Part shown: one piece after another, positions 44,236 to 54,863 of the stretch
Numbering within the stretch: the stretch's first letter is position 1
Layout: every line of letters starts with the position of its first letter
DNA from: DATEDA01 sp963827595
GTDB taxonomy: Bacteria > Pseudomonadota > Gammaproteobacteria > Burkholderiales > SG8-39
Reading direction: 5' to 3'
Assembly (NCBI GenBank): GCA_963827595.1
Contig: CAWHBT010000013.1
Location: forward strand, 124,001-188,000
DNA: 64,000 bases
Notes under the pieces: model-generated
What the model was told of the DNA's origin: nothing
Seen by the model: the letters and a program-made list of their open reading frames with translations, nothing else
Databases searched by the model: none
Position numbers and translations under genes: made by a program

Positions 44236-45408
44236 TCACTGCCCGAGCAGCTGGCGCGCCATGATGAGCCGCTGGATCTGGTTCGTGCCCTCGTAGATCT
44301 GGGTGATCTTCGCGTCGCGGTAGAGGCGCTCGACCTCGAACCCGCGGATGTAGCCCGAGCCGCCGTGGATCTGCACCGCATTCGCGGTGTGCAGCACCGC
44401 GGCGTCCGAGGCGAAGCACTTCGCGATCGACGCTTCGAGGGTGGCCCGCTCCCCGGCATCGAGCTTGGCCGCCGCGGCGTGCACGAGCAGCCGCGCGGCG
44501 TGGGTGTCCTTGGCCATGTCGGCAACCAGCCACTGCACGGCCTGGAAGTCGGCGATCCGCTGCCCGAACTGCCGCCGGACCTTCGCGTACTCGATCGACG
44601 CCTCGAGGGCCGCCTGGAGGATCCCGACCGCGAGCGCGCCGATACCGACCCGGCCCTTGTCGAGCACGCCCAGCATGAGCTGGAAGCCGCGGCCCTCGGG
44701 GCCGAGCAGCGCGTCGGCGGGCAGCCGGACGTCGTCGAAAGTGAGCGCGCCGACCTGGGACGCCCGCTGGCCCATCTTGTGCTCCTTGCGGCCCGCGGCA
44801 AATCCCGGCCGGTCGCTGTCGACGACGAAGATGCTCATCCCCCCGCGGCGGGGGCTCCCGCCCTCGGTCGCCGCGTCCGAGCGGGCGAGGACGATGGCGA
44901 AGTCGCACACCGGCGCGTTGTGGATCCAGATCTTGCTCCCGGTGAGCGTCCAGCCCCGCGCGGTCCGCGTCGCCGTGGTTCGCACGCTCGAAAGGTCCGA
45001 GCCCGCCTCCGGCTCGGTCAGCGCGTAGGCGCAGCGACGCTCCGCCTTGAGGAGCGGGCGCAGGTAGCGGGCCTGCTGCGCCGCGCTGCCGTGCTCGGCG
45101 AGCAGCGTGGCGACGAGCTCCACCAGCCCGCACTGATCGGCGACCGAGGCGTAGCCCCGGGCGAGCTCCTCCATGACGACGGCGTAGGCGAGGGCGTCGC
45201 CACCGGCGCCGCCGAGCTTCTCGGGCACCGCGATCCCGAAGAGGCCGAGCCCGGCCATCTCGCCGTAGAGGTCGGCGGGAAAGGCCTCGGTCTCGTCGAG
45301 CTCGCCGGCGACCGGGCGGACGCGCCGGTCGGCGAAGCGCCGCACCGTCTCCCCGATCAGCCGGTGGCGTTCGGCGAGCAGCGGGCTGGCGGCGCCGGCG
45401 GTCGTCAC
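44236..45408 (-). CDS. Acyl-CoA dehydrogenase
   Basis: The 390-residue flavoenzyme has the family blocks CAYALTEPEAGSDLSSVRT, KIWIHNAPVCDFAIVLART-like, and the C-terminal QIHGGSGYIRGFEVERLYRDA and IYEGTNQIQRLI. The catalytic Glu of short-chain enzymes is expected in the latter (YEGTNQIQ), as in short/medium-chain dehydrogenases. GTG 45408 overlaps the MaoC-like stop (GTGA). It introduces the alpha-beta double bond in an acyl-CoA while the MaoC partner would hydrate it. Chain length cannot be fixed from sequence. Confidence 0.93.
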   Translation of the reverse strand: MTTAGAASPLLAERHRLIGETVRRFADRRVRPVAGELDETEAFPADLYGEMAGLGLFGIAVPEKLGGAGGDALAYAVVMEELARGYASVADQCGLVELVATLLAEHGSAAQQARYLRPLLKAERRCAYALTEPEAGSDLSSVRTTATRTARGWTLTGSKIWIHNAPVCDFAIVLARSDAATEGGSPRRGGMSIFVVDSDRPGFAAGRKEHKMGQRASQVGALTFDDVRLPADALLGPEGRGFQLMLGVLDKGRVGIGALAVGILQAALEASIEYAKVRRQFGQRIADFQAVQWLVADMAKDTHAARLLVHAAAAKLDAGERATLEASIAKCFASDAAVLHTANAVQIHGGSGYIRGFEVERLYRDAKITQIYEGTNQIQRLIMARQLLGQ

Positions 45409-45837
45409 GGCAGCCACTTCATGAGGTGCTCGCCGGCGACGGCGAGCTCGCCGTTCGCCTTGAGCACCTCGACCTTCGAGCGGCTCCGCTGCGTCGCCCG
45501 GTCGAGCTCGAGCACGGTGTAGCGCGCGGTGAGGGTGTCGCCGATGAACACCGGCGCGAGGAACCGGATGCGGTCGTAGCCGAGCGACACCGAGGCGCCG
45601 CGGCTGCCGCGGTCGCGCGCCCGGCGCGCTGATCAGCGCCGCGACCGTCGACAGCAGCGCGAGCGACAGGCCGCCGTGCGCGATCCGGCGTCCGAACGGC
45701 GTCGTGCGCGCGTACGCCTCGTCGACGTGGATCGGGTCGAAGTCGCCACTCACGGCGGCGAAGAGCGCGAGGTCGGTCTCGGTGATCGTCTTCGAGAACT
45801 CGGCCCGGTCGCCGACCTCGACGTAGAAGCGGTCCAT
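45405..45837 (-). CDS. MaoC-like enoyl-CoA hydratase (one frameshift)
   Basis: The N-terminal part has the hydratase-2 motif SGDFDPIHVDEAYARTTPFG followed by RRIAHGGL, which holds the Asp-His pair of R-specific enoyl-CoA hydratases. Near 45605-45640 the frame slips in a CG-rich run, and the C-terminal half (VSLGYDRIRFLAPVFIGDTL) continues in another frame to the stop at 45405. The total fits a normal hydratase of about 143 residues. It is translationally coupled to the acyl-CoA dehydrogenase. A role in fatty-acid, aromatic side-chain or PHA-precursor metabolism is possible. Confidence 0.78.
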
Positions 45838-45901
45838 CCCCTCCTCCGGGAACGCGCCGGCGACTGTAGACTACGCGCAGCCGGCCCCGCCAGCGAGAGG
45901 T

Positions 45902-45931
45902 TTGACCAGCCGGGAATGCCTATGCTATGAA
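45902..45931 (+). promoter_or_regulatory. Probable sigma-70 promoter of the TRAP operon
   Basis: TTGACC (45902-45907) and TATGAA (45926-45931) are 18 bp apart, about 60 bp before the binding-protein start. The -35 differs from consensus at one position. Confidence 0.55.
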
Positions 45932-45944
45932 TGCCGCAAACGAG

Positions 45945-45954
45945 AACAATTGTT
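45945..45954. promoter_or_regulatory. AACAATTGTT palindrome, possible operator
   Basis: The perfect 10-bp palindrome lies just after the -10 element of the preceding promoter, where a bound repressor would block initiation. It is extended outward by GAG/CTC at looser spacing. The shape suits LacI- or GntR-type repressors; no such gene is in the window. Confidence 0.4.
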
Positions 45955-45988
45955 TCATTCTCTGAACCGCCACGCAAAGGAGGATTGC

Positions 45989-46984
45989 ATGTTCCAACGT
46001 CGTCGATTTCTCGCCGCCTGCGCCGTAGCCCTGGGCGCGGGCGCGCTGGGCGCCCCGGCCGCCGGGCTCGCGCAGCAGAAGATGGTGCTGAAGGCGACCG
46101 ATGTCCACGCGCTCGGCTACCCGACGGTCGAGGCGGTCGTGCGCATGGGCAAGAAGCTCGAAGCGCAGACCAACGGCCGGCTGTCGATCCAGATGTTCCC
46201 CGCCATGCAGCTCGGCGGCGAGAAGGAGATGATCGAGCAGGCCCAGGTCGGCGCGCTGCAGATCGCGCGCATCTCGGTCGGCCCGATGGGCCCGATCGTC
46301 GACGAGCTGAACGTCTTCAACCTGCCGTTCATGTTCCGCGACGAGGCGCACATGCGGAAGGTGATCGACGGCCCGATCGGCAAGGAGCTGCTCGACAAGC
46401 TCACCGCCAACCCGAACGCGAAGCTGGTCGGCCTCTGCTGGATGGACGCCGGCACGCGCAGCGTCTACGCGAAGAAGCCGATCAAGGGTCCGGCCGATCT
46501 CAAGGGCCAGAAGATCCGCATGATGGGCAACCCGATCTTCGTCGAGACGATGAACGCGATGGGCGGGAACGGCGTCGCGATGGGCTTTCAGGAGCTCTAC
46601 AACGCGCTCCAGACCGGCGTCGTCGACGGCGCGGAGAACAACCCCCCGTCGCTGCTCACGCAGAACCACTACCAGGTCACCAAGTTCTACAGCCTCACCG
46701 GCCATCTGATCATCCCCGAGATCCTGGTGTTCTCGAAGGCGAGCTGGGACAAGCTGTCCCAGGCCGACCGGGACCTGATCGCCACGCTCTCGCGCGACGC
46801 GCAGATCGAGCAGCGCGGCCTCTGGGATGCGATGGTCGCCGACTCGGTGACCAAGCTCAAGGCGGGCGGCGTGACGTTCGTCGAGGTGGACAAGAAGGTG
46901 TTCTACGACGCCACCAAGCCGATCCGCGAGAAGTACGGCGCCAAGCACACCGCGCTGATCAAGCGCATCGAGGACACGAAGTAG
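45989..46984 (+). CDS. dctP: TRAP transporter solute-binding protein (DctP type)
   Basis: The 331-residue periplasmic receptor has a signal peptide of about 28 residues with twin Arg-rich start (MFQRRRFLAACAVALGAG). DctP-family blocks include LGGEKEMIEQAQVGALQ, DLKGQKIRMMGNPIFVETMNAMGG and NALQTGVVDGAENNPPS. The Arg in KIRMMGNP is the usual carboxylate anchor, so the ligand is probably an organic acid. AAGGAGG precedes the ATG. A strong terminator follows, separating it from the permease genes. Confidence 0.94.
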   Translation: MFQRRRFLAACAVALGAGALGAPAAGLAQQKMVLKATDVHALGYPTVEAVVRMGKKLEAQTNGRLSIQMFPAMQLGGEKEMIEQAQVGALQIARISVGPMGPIVDELNVFNLPFMFRDEAHMRKVIDGPIGKELLDKLTANPNAKLVGLCWMDAGTRSVYAKKPIKGPADLKGQKIRMMGNPIFVETMNAMGGNGVAMGFQELYNALQTGVVDGAENNPPSLLTQNHYQVTKFYSLTGHLIIPEILVFSKASWDKLSQADRDLIATLSRDAQIEQRGLWDAMVADSVTKLKAGGVTFVEVDKKVFYDATKPIREKYGAKHTALIKRIEDTK

Positions 46985-47005
46985 TCCGCCAGAAAGTCGT
47001 CTGAC

Positions 47006-47034
47006 AGCAGGCCGCCGCGGGCGGCCTGCTTTTT
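47006..47034 (+). terminator. Rho-independent terminator between dctP and dctQ
   Basis: An 11-bp perfect stem (47006-47016 with 47020-47030) closes a 3-nt loop and is followed by a T run to 47034. It lies 22 nt after the binding-protein stop and 13 nt before dctQ. Partial termination would yield more binding protein than permease. Confidence 0.85.
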
Positions 47035-47046
47035 GTGGGGACCCGG

Positions 47047-47571
47047 ATGGACCCGAAAGCCCGCTACGCGCAGGCGATGGAACGCCTGTACCTCGCCTGC
47101 ATCGTCGTCTCCGCCGCTGCGCTTGTCGGCATCACGTTGATCATTCCCCTGGGCGTGTTCATGCGCTACGTGATGAACAGCCCGCTGTCCTGGCCCGAGC
47201 CGGCGTCGGTCCTCATGATGGTGCTGTTTTCCTTCGTCGGCGCCGCGGCGGTGTACCGGGCCAACGGTCACATCGCGGTGGAGACGCTGCTCAAGGCGGT
47301 CGGTCCCGGCAAGCGCCGCCTGCTCGCCGGCCTGGTCAACGCGTGCATGGTGGCGACGTGCCTCTTCATGGTCGGGTACGGGGGGCATCTCTGCTACGCG
47401 CTCTGGCATCAAAGCATCGCCGAGTTTCCCGGCCTGTCAGTCGGGCTCACCTACATGCCGATCCCGATCGGCGGCGTGATCACCCTCGCGTTCATCCTCG
47501 AGCGCCTCTGGGTCGGCGAGCCGCCCGCGAGCTCGATCATGTACCGCGACCAGCCGACTGCCGTGGAGTAG
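47047..47571 (+). CDS. dctQ: TRAP transporter small membrane subunit (DctQ type)
   Basis: The 174-residue protein has four membrane helices with the family segments VFMRYVMNSPLSWPEPASV and RANGHIAVETLL. ATG 47047 is used; a GTG four codons earlier overlaps the terminator region. Its stop is 3 nt before dctM. The terminator upstream means translation depends on read-through or on an internal promoter. Confidence 0.9.
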   Translation: MDPKARYAQAMERLYLACIVVSAAALVGITLIIPLGVFMRYVMNSPLSWPEPASVLMMVLFSFVGAAAVYRANGHIAVETLLKAVGPGKRRLLAGLVNACMVATCLFMVGYGGHLCYALWHQSIAEFPGLSVGLTYMPIPIGGVITLAFILERLWVGEPPASSIMYRDQPTAVE

Positions 47572-47574
47572 GCG

Positions 47575-48858
47575 ATGGACATCCTGGTCCTGCTCGGCTC
47601 GTTCGCGATCCTTTGCGCCGTCGGCGTGCCGGTCGCGTACGCGCTCGGCCTGGGCGCGATCCTCGCCGCCCTCTGGGTCGAGATCCCGCTCGAAGCGGTG
47701 ATGCTCAAGATCTCGGACGGCACCGACGACTTCGCGCTGCTCGCGATCCCGTTCTTCGTGCTCGCCGGCGGGATCATGGCCGAGGGCGGGATGGCGACGC
47801 GGCTCGTCAACCTCGCCAAGGTGCTCGTGGGCTTCATCCGCGGCGGGCTCGCGATCGTGAACGTGCTCGCGAGCACGCTCTTCGGCTGCATCTCGGGGTC
47901 ATCGGTGGCCGACACCGCCTCGATCGGCTCGGTGATGATCCCGCAGATGGTGAAGCGCGGCTACCCCAAGGTCTTCGCCACCAACGTGACGATCTGCGGC
48001 TCGGTGCAGGCGCTGATGATCCCGCCGTCGCACAACGCGGTGATCTACTCGCTCGCCGCGGGCGGGACGATCTCGGTCGCGCATCTCTTCCTCGCCGGCG
48101 TATTCCCGGGGCTGCTCTTCGGGTTGTGCCTGATCGGGCTGGTGCTGTGGACCTCGCACCGGCGCGGCTATCCGAAGGAAAAGTCGGTGCCGCTGCGGGA
48201 GGTGCCGCGGATCGTGCTCGACGCGTTCTGGGGGCTGATCACGATCGTCATCATCATGGGCGGGATCCTCTCGGGCGTTTTCACCGCCACCGAGTCCGCG
48301 GCGGTCGCCTGCGTGTACGCGTTCCTGGTCACGGTGTTCATCTACCGCGACTACAAGTGGCGCGACTTGCCGAAGCTGCTCCATCGCGTCGTCAAGACCG
48401 TCGCGATGGTGATGATCCTGATCGGCTTCTCGGTCGCCTTCGGCTACATGATGGCGATCATGCAGCTGCCGGCGAAGGCGACCGCGTTCTTCCTCACGCT
48501 CACCGACAACAAGTACGTCCTGCTGTTCCTCATCAACGTCCTGCTCCTCCTGCTCGGCACGTTCATGGACCTCGCGCCGATGCTGCTCATCTGCACGCCG
48601 ATCCTGCTGCCGGTGGTGGTGAAGTTCGGGGTCGACCCGATCCACTTCGGGATGATCATGATCCTCAACCTCGGCATCGGCCTCATCACCCCGCCGGTGG
48701 GGCCGACGCTCTTCGTCGGTTGCGCGATCGGGAAGGTGACGATCGAGGAGGTGTCGAAGGAGCTGTGGCCGTTCTACGGCGCGATGTGCCTCGCGCTGCT
48801 GCTCGTCACCTACATCCCGGCGATCTCGCTCTGGCTGCCGAGCCTGCTGAAGTTCTAG
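47575..48858 (+). CDS. dctM: TRAP transporter large permease (DctM type)
   Basis: The 427-residue protein has about 12 hydrophobic segments, with FALLAIPFFVLAGGIM, the GCISGSSVADTASIGSVMIP block and NLGIGLITPPVGPTLFVG, all typical of DctM. It forms the sodium-driven permease with DctQ. It ends the operon. A 92-nt spacer with GCGGATCCGC but no T run separates it from the convergent CoxL gene. Confidence 0.94.
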   Translation: MDILVLLGSFAILCAVGVPVAYALGLGAILAALWVEIPLEAVMLKISDGTDDFALLAIPFFVLAGGIMAEGGMATRLVNLAKVLVGFIRGGLAIVNVLASTLFGCISGSSVADTASIGSVMIPQMVKRGYPKVFATNVTICGSVQALMIPPSHNAVIYSLAAGGTISVAHLFLAGVFPGLLFGLCLIGLVLWTSHRRGYPKEKSVPLREVPRIVLDAFWGLITIVIIMGGILSGVFTATESAAVACVYAFLVTVFIYRDYKWRDLPKLLHRVVKTVAMVMILIGFSVAFGYMMAIMQLPAKATAFFLTLTDNKYVLLFLINVLLLLLGTFMDLAPMLLICTPILLPVVVKFGVDPIHFGMIMILNLGIGLITPPVGPTLFVGCAIGKVTIEEVSKELWPFYGAMCLALLLVTYIPAISLWLPSLLKF

Positions 48859-48950
48859 CGGGCGCCGGCGGATCCGCGGGCACTACGCGGAACGCACCGC
48901 CCGCAGCGCGACGGCCTAGCCCGTTGTCGGCTGAAAGCCGGACGCGGTCG

Positions 48951-51332
<2,382 letters not shown>

Positions 51333-51339
51333 CGCCGCG

Positions 51340-52368
51340 TCATTGCGTCTCGACCCGGGCGAGGTCGAGCGCCTCGTAGACCGAGCGGTCGGTGACCAGG
51401 AAGAGATCGGCGCCGCCGCTCGCCGCCTGGTGCGTGGCCCAGGTCCAGTGCGGGACCGTGAAGACGTCGTGCTGGGACCACTCGAAGGCTGCGCCGCCGA
51501 CCGTCGAGCGCCCCTCGCCCGAGACGACGAGCACGACCGCGTTCCAGGTCGCGCGCATCGGCTGCGTCGCCGCGCCCTTCGCGAGCCGCCCGGCATAGCA
51601 GTCGAGCGTCGGCATCACCGGCCCGCCGCCGATCGGGTTGACGTAGCGGAGGAGCTTCGAGCCGTCGGGCCGCGGCGGGAGCGCATCGAGGAGACGCCGG
51701 GTCTCCTCGCCGGGATAGCGATACTTGGGGGAGTGCCGGAGGTGCTGCGGTTCGGTCGCCGGCGCGAGGCCGGCGGCGCGGTAGAGCCGCTCCTCGCCTT
51801 CATCGACCTTCCAGAACTCCGGATTGTCGCGATTGCCCGGCTCGAAGAAGCTCGCTTCGAGTCCGCAGACGAGCGGCATGTTCGCCGCGTCGAACCAGTA
51901 GGTGCGGTGGTCGGACTCGTTGATGTGGCCGTGCCAGCACATCGGGGGCGTCAGCACGAGGTCCCCGGGCCGCATCTCGCAGCGGCGGCCGTTGACGATC
52001 GTGACCGCGCCTTCGGCGCGCGTCGCGAACCGGATCGCCGCCGCGGTGTGGCGATGCGGCACCGCGTGGTCGCCGGGCTCGAGGATGGTGAACGCGGCGA
52101 TGAGGTTCGAGGTCGTCATCGTCTCGCCGCCGAAGGCCGGGTTCACGCAGATGATCGCGCGCCGCTCCACGTCCTCGATCGGCACTTCCCTGGCGGCACG
52201 GCTCGCGAACGGCTCGAAGTCGCGCCAGCGCCAGTGCATCGGCCGGTCCCGCTCGCGCGGCGCCATCGGCGTGATGCGCTTATAGCGGTCCCAGAGGGGG
52301 TGGTAGCCGGCAGCCTCCAGCGCGCGAATGAGTTCGGCGTCGGGGCGCGGCGCCGCGGCGTGGTCCAT
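51340..52368 (-). CDS. Gentisate 1,2-dioxygenase-like cupin
   Basis: The 342-residue protein has two cupin domains. The N-terminal domain holds the metal site EPGDHAVPHRHTAAAIRF, followed by GDLVLTPPMCWHGHINES with the further His. The C-terminal domain has TFNAVVLV-like strands and PHWTWATHQA. This matches gentisate dioxygenases and the related salicylate and 1-hydroxy-2-naphthoate dioxygenases, which open aromatic rings without a prior catechol. It is the first gene of the pair with the CoxL subunit. Which ring substrate it uses is not evident. Confidence 0.85.
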   Translation of the reverse strand: MDHAAAPRPDAELIRALEAAGYHPLWDRYKRITPMAPRERDRPMHWRWRDFEPFASRAAREVPIEDVERRAIICVNPAFGGETMTTSNLIAAFTILEPGDHAVPHRHTAAAIRFATRAEGAVTIVNGRRCEMRPGDLVLTPPMCWHGHINESDHRTYWFDAANMPLVCGLEASFFEPGNRDNPEFWKVDEGEERLYRAAGLAPATEPQHLRHSPKYRYPGEETRRLLDALPPRPDGSKLLRYVNPIGGGPVMPTLDCYAGRLAKGAATQPMRATWNAVVLVVSGEGRSTVGGAAFEWSQHDVFTVPHWTWATHQAASGGADLFLVTDRSVYEALDLARVETQ

Positions 52369-52439
52369 GTGCGAGCCTCCTCGAAGCGAGGAAGTTTAGC
52401 CTCTCCCCGCGGTGGCGACGCTGCTAGACTGGTGAGGCG

Positions 52440-52868
52440 ATGCGACAGTTCATCCGCCATCCGGCGACCATCCCGATCGAGGTGGCGAGCGACGATCCGC
52501 TCGCCCAGGGCACGCGTCAGCTGCGCAACGTCAGCCTGGGCGGACTCGCGTTCGACTCCGACGTCCGATTCGAGCCCGAGGCGATCGTCAAAGTGCGGAT
52601 TCCCTTCGTGAAGCCCGCGTTCGAGACGCGCGCCCGGGTCATCTGGTGCAGCGCGCGCGCCGGCCGCTACGAGCTCGGGGTCCAGTTCCTGGACCCGCAG
52701 GACGCCTTCGTGGGGCGCATGGTGGAGCAGGTGTGCCACATCGAGAACTACCGGGCCGTCGTCCGCGACACCGAAGGGCGGGCGCTCACGGCGGAGGACG
52801 CCGCCGCGGAGTGGATCAACAAGTACGCGGCGCAGTTTCCCGATCCCGGCCCCGACGGGGCGCACTAG
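52440..52868 (+). CDS. PilZ-domain protein
   Basis: The 142-residue protein is a single PilZ domain, a c-di-GMP receptor fold. The Arg motif is at the very start (RQFIRHP). The second motif, normally DxSxxG, reads NVSLGG with Asn in place of Asp. Ligand binding may be kept but weaker. A C-terminal helix of about 35 residues follows. Its last 4 nt overlap the 3' end of the convergent binding-protein gene. No partner is obvious. Confidence 0.85.
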   Translation: MRQFIRHPATIPIEVASDDPLAQGTRQLRNVSLGGLAFDSDVRFEPEAIVKVRIPFVKPAFETRARVIWCSARAGRYELGVQFLDPQDAFVGRMVEQVCHIENYRAVVRDTEGRALTAEDAAAEWINKYAAQFPDPGPDGAH

Positions 52869-53815
52869 CCCGTCGGGGCGCGAGCGGCGCGGCGCCTCAG
52901 CTCTTCGGCATCTTCGACGCCGATGTTCTTCGCGTCGATCAGCTCGTGCTTGATGAACACCTGCTGCTTGTACTTCTCGCCCTTGAGATAGCCTGCCAGG
53001 ACGTCGACCCCGAGCCGGCCCCAGGTGACCGGGTTGAGCTCGACCGTGAGCGACAGCGTGCCGTCACCGACCGCGCGCAGCGCGGGCGGGATGCCGTTCA
53101 TGCCGGTCACCATCACCTTGCCCTGCTTGCCCGCCGCCTGTACCGCCTGCGCGGCACCGAGCGCGACGTCGTCGTTCGCCGCGTAGATCGCCACGAGGTC
53201 CGGGTTCGCGGTCAGCGCGTCCTCGGCGAGCTTCAGCCCCCGCTCGCGCGTGAGCGCCCCGTACTGCTCGAACACCACCTGCGTGCCCGACTGCTTCGCG
53301 AACGACTCCTTCAGGCCGTCGGTCAGGTTCTTGAACGTCGGCGATCCGGGCGGCCCGGCGAGGAGCGCGATCTTGCCCTTGCCGCCGATGCTCGCGACGA
53401 TCCAGGTCCCGATGTCCCGACCGATCTGCTTCTCGTCCATCGCCACGTGCAGCGTCTGGTTGGGCGAGCTCGACCCGCGCGCGACCGAGACGATCGGGAT
53501 CTTGGCCGCGGCGGCGGCGTCGTAGGCGGCGTTGACGCCGGTGGCGTCGATCGGCGAGATCAGGATGCCGTTCACTCCGCGCGCGATCAGGTCCTGCACG
53601 CCGTTGATCTGCTTCGCCTTGTCCTCCTGCGAGCTGACGTACACCACGTCCCAGCCGAGCTCCCCGGCGCGCGCGCGGATGCCCTTCAGCATCGCGATGT
53701 AGAACGGGTTGTCGTCCTGTGGCAGCGACACGCCGATGGTGGTCTTCTGCGCGACCGCCGGCGCCCAGGGCGCCGCCACGGCGAGCGCGGCCAGCACTGC
53801 GAATAGGCGTTTCAT
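52865..53815 (-). CDS. Sugar-type ABC transporter binding protein (RbsB-like)
   Basis: The 316-residue periplasmic protein has a signal peptide (to about residue 23) and the Peripla_BP_4 core, with IGVSLPQDDNPFYIAMLKGI, NGILISPIDATGV and AIYAANDDVALGAAQAVQ. Ribose-type receptors of this kind serve sugars and also nucleosides or small rings. It lies 70 nt after the permease gene and ends the operon led by the NicX-like gene, so its ligand may be that operon's substrate rather than a sugar. Confidence 0.9.
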   Translation of the reverse strand: MKRLFAVLAALAVAAPWAPAVAQKTTIGVSLPQDDNPFYIAMLKGIRARAGELGWDVVYVSSQEDKAKQINGVQDLIARGVNGILISPIDATGVNAAYDAAAAAKIPIVSVARGSSSPNQTLHVAMDEKQIGRDIGTWIVASIGGKGKIALLAGPPGSPTFKNLTDGLKESFAKQSGTQVVFEQYGALTRERGLKLAEDALTANPDLVAIYAANDDVALGAAQAVQAAGKQGKVMVTGMNGIPPALRAVGDGTLSLTVELNPVTWGRLGVDVLAGYLKGEKYKQQVFIKHELIDAKNIGVEDAEELRRRAARAPTG

Positions 53816-53885
53816 GATTCCTCCGTCCTCCTCGGGGATGTGCGCGGGGATGATGCGCCCGGCGCCGGCCGGCTGTCCAGACCGA

Positions 53886-54863
53886 CTAGCGACGGTGCCG
53901 CAGCTGGTCGACCGCGGCCGCGGCGATGATCACCAGGCCGACCGCGACCCGTTGCCAGTGCGAGTCGACGTTGAGGAGGTTCAGCCCGTTGCCGAGCACC
54001 ACCATGATGAACACGCCGATGACGGTCTTGTAGAGCTTCCCTTCGCCGCCGTGCAGCGCCGCGCCGCCCAGCACCACCGCTGCGATCGCGGTCAGCTCGT
54101 AGAACTCGCCGGAAGTCGGCTGGCCCGACTGCAGCCGCGCGCACAGCATCACGCCCGCGACCCCGCCCAGCGCGCCGCACCAGACGTAGGTCGACGCGAG
54201 CATCCGGTCGACGCGGATTCCGGAGAGGTACGCCGCCTCCCGGTTGCCGCCGGTGGCGTACAGGTTGCGGCCATAGTGCGTCTTGGCGAGCAGCCACGAT
54301 AGCGCGACGAGCAGGATCGCCGGCACCCACACGAGGTGGTGGACGCCGAGGAACCGGTCGACCGCGAAGTCGAGGAACGGCCGGGGCAGGGCCCCCTCGA
54401 TCGGGATCTGCTGGCTGTCGGAGAACAGGAACACGGCGCCGCGGACGATCACCATCGTGCCGAGCGTCGCGATGAACGGGTTCACCTTCAGCACGGTGAC
54501 GGCGAGGCCATTGGCGAGGCCGATCAGCGCCCCGGCCGCCACGCCGGCGACGACCCCCGCGAGGATCCCGGCCTGCATCATCACCGCCGCGGCGACACAG
54601 CCGGTCATCGCCACGGTCGAGCCGACCGAAAGGTCGAATCCCCCGCCCAGGATGACGAACGTCATGCCCATCGCCACGACCGCGATCACCGCCGCCTGCA
54701 CGAGCACGTTCGTGATGTTGAGCGTGGTCAGGAAGCGGTCGGTGAGGAGCGAGATCACCACGCACAGGACGACGAGCGTCGCGAGCGGGATCTGCCCCGC
54801 CCAATCGATGCGCCTCGCGCGGAGCGCTCCGGGCGCGCCGCCGACGACCGGGACATCGCTCAC
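53886..54863 (-). CDS. Ribose-type ABC transporter permease (RbsC-like)
   Basis: The 325-residue protein has about eight to ten membrane helices and the family segments GGGFDLSVGSTVAMTGCVAA, VNPFIATLGTMVIVRG and YELTAIAAVVLGGAALHGG-like. GTG 54863 overlaps the ATPase stop as GTGA. It forms the transporter channel with the ATPase and binding protein of the same operon. Confidence 0.93.
   Translation of the reverse strand: MSDVPVVGGAPGALRARRIDWAGQIPLATLVVLCVVISLLTDRFLTTLNITNVLVQAAVIAVVAMGMTFVILGGGFDLSVGSTVAMTGCVAAAVMMQAGILAGVVAGVAAGALIGLANGLAVTVLKVNPFIATLGTMVIVRGAVFLFSDSQQIPIEGALPRPFLDFAVDRFLGVHHLVWVPAILLVALSWLLAKTHYGRNLYATGGNREAAYLSGIRVDRMLASTYVWCGALGGVAGVMLCARLQSGQPTSGEFYELTAIAAVVLGGAALHGGEGKLYKTVIGVFIMVVLGNGLNLLNVDSHWQRVAVGLVIIAAAAVDQLRHRR

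Noticed and set aside
48859..48950. Terminator between dctM and the convergent CoxL gene
   Set aside because: GCGGATCCGC is palindromic but short and lacks a following T run on either strand.
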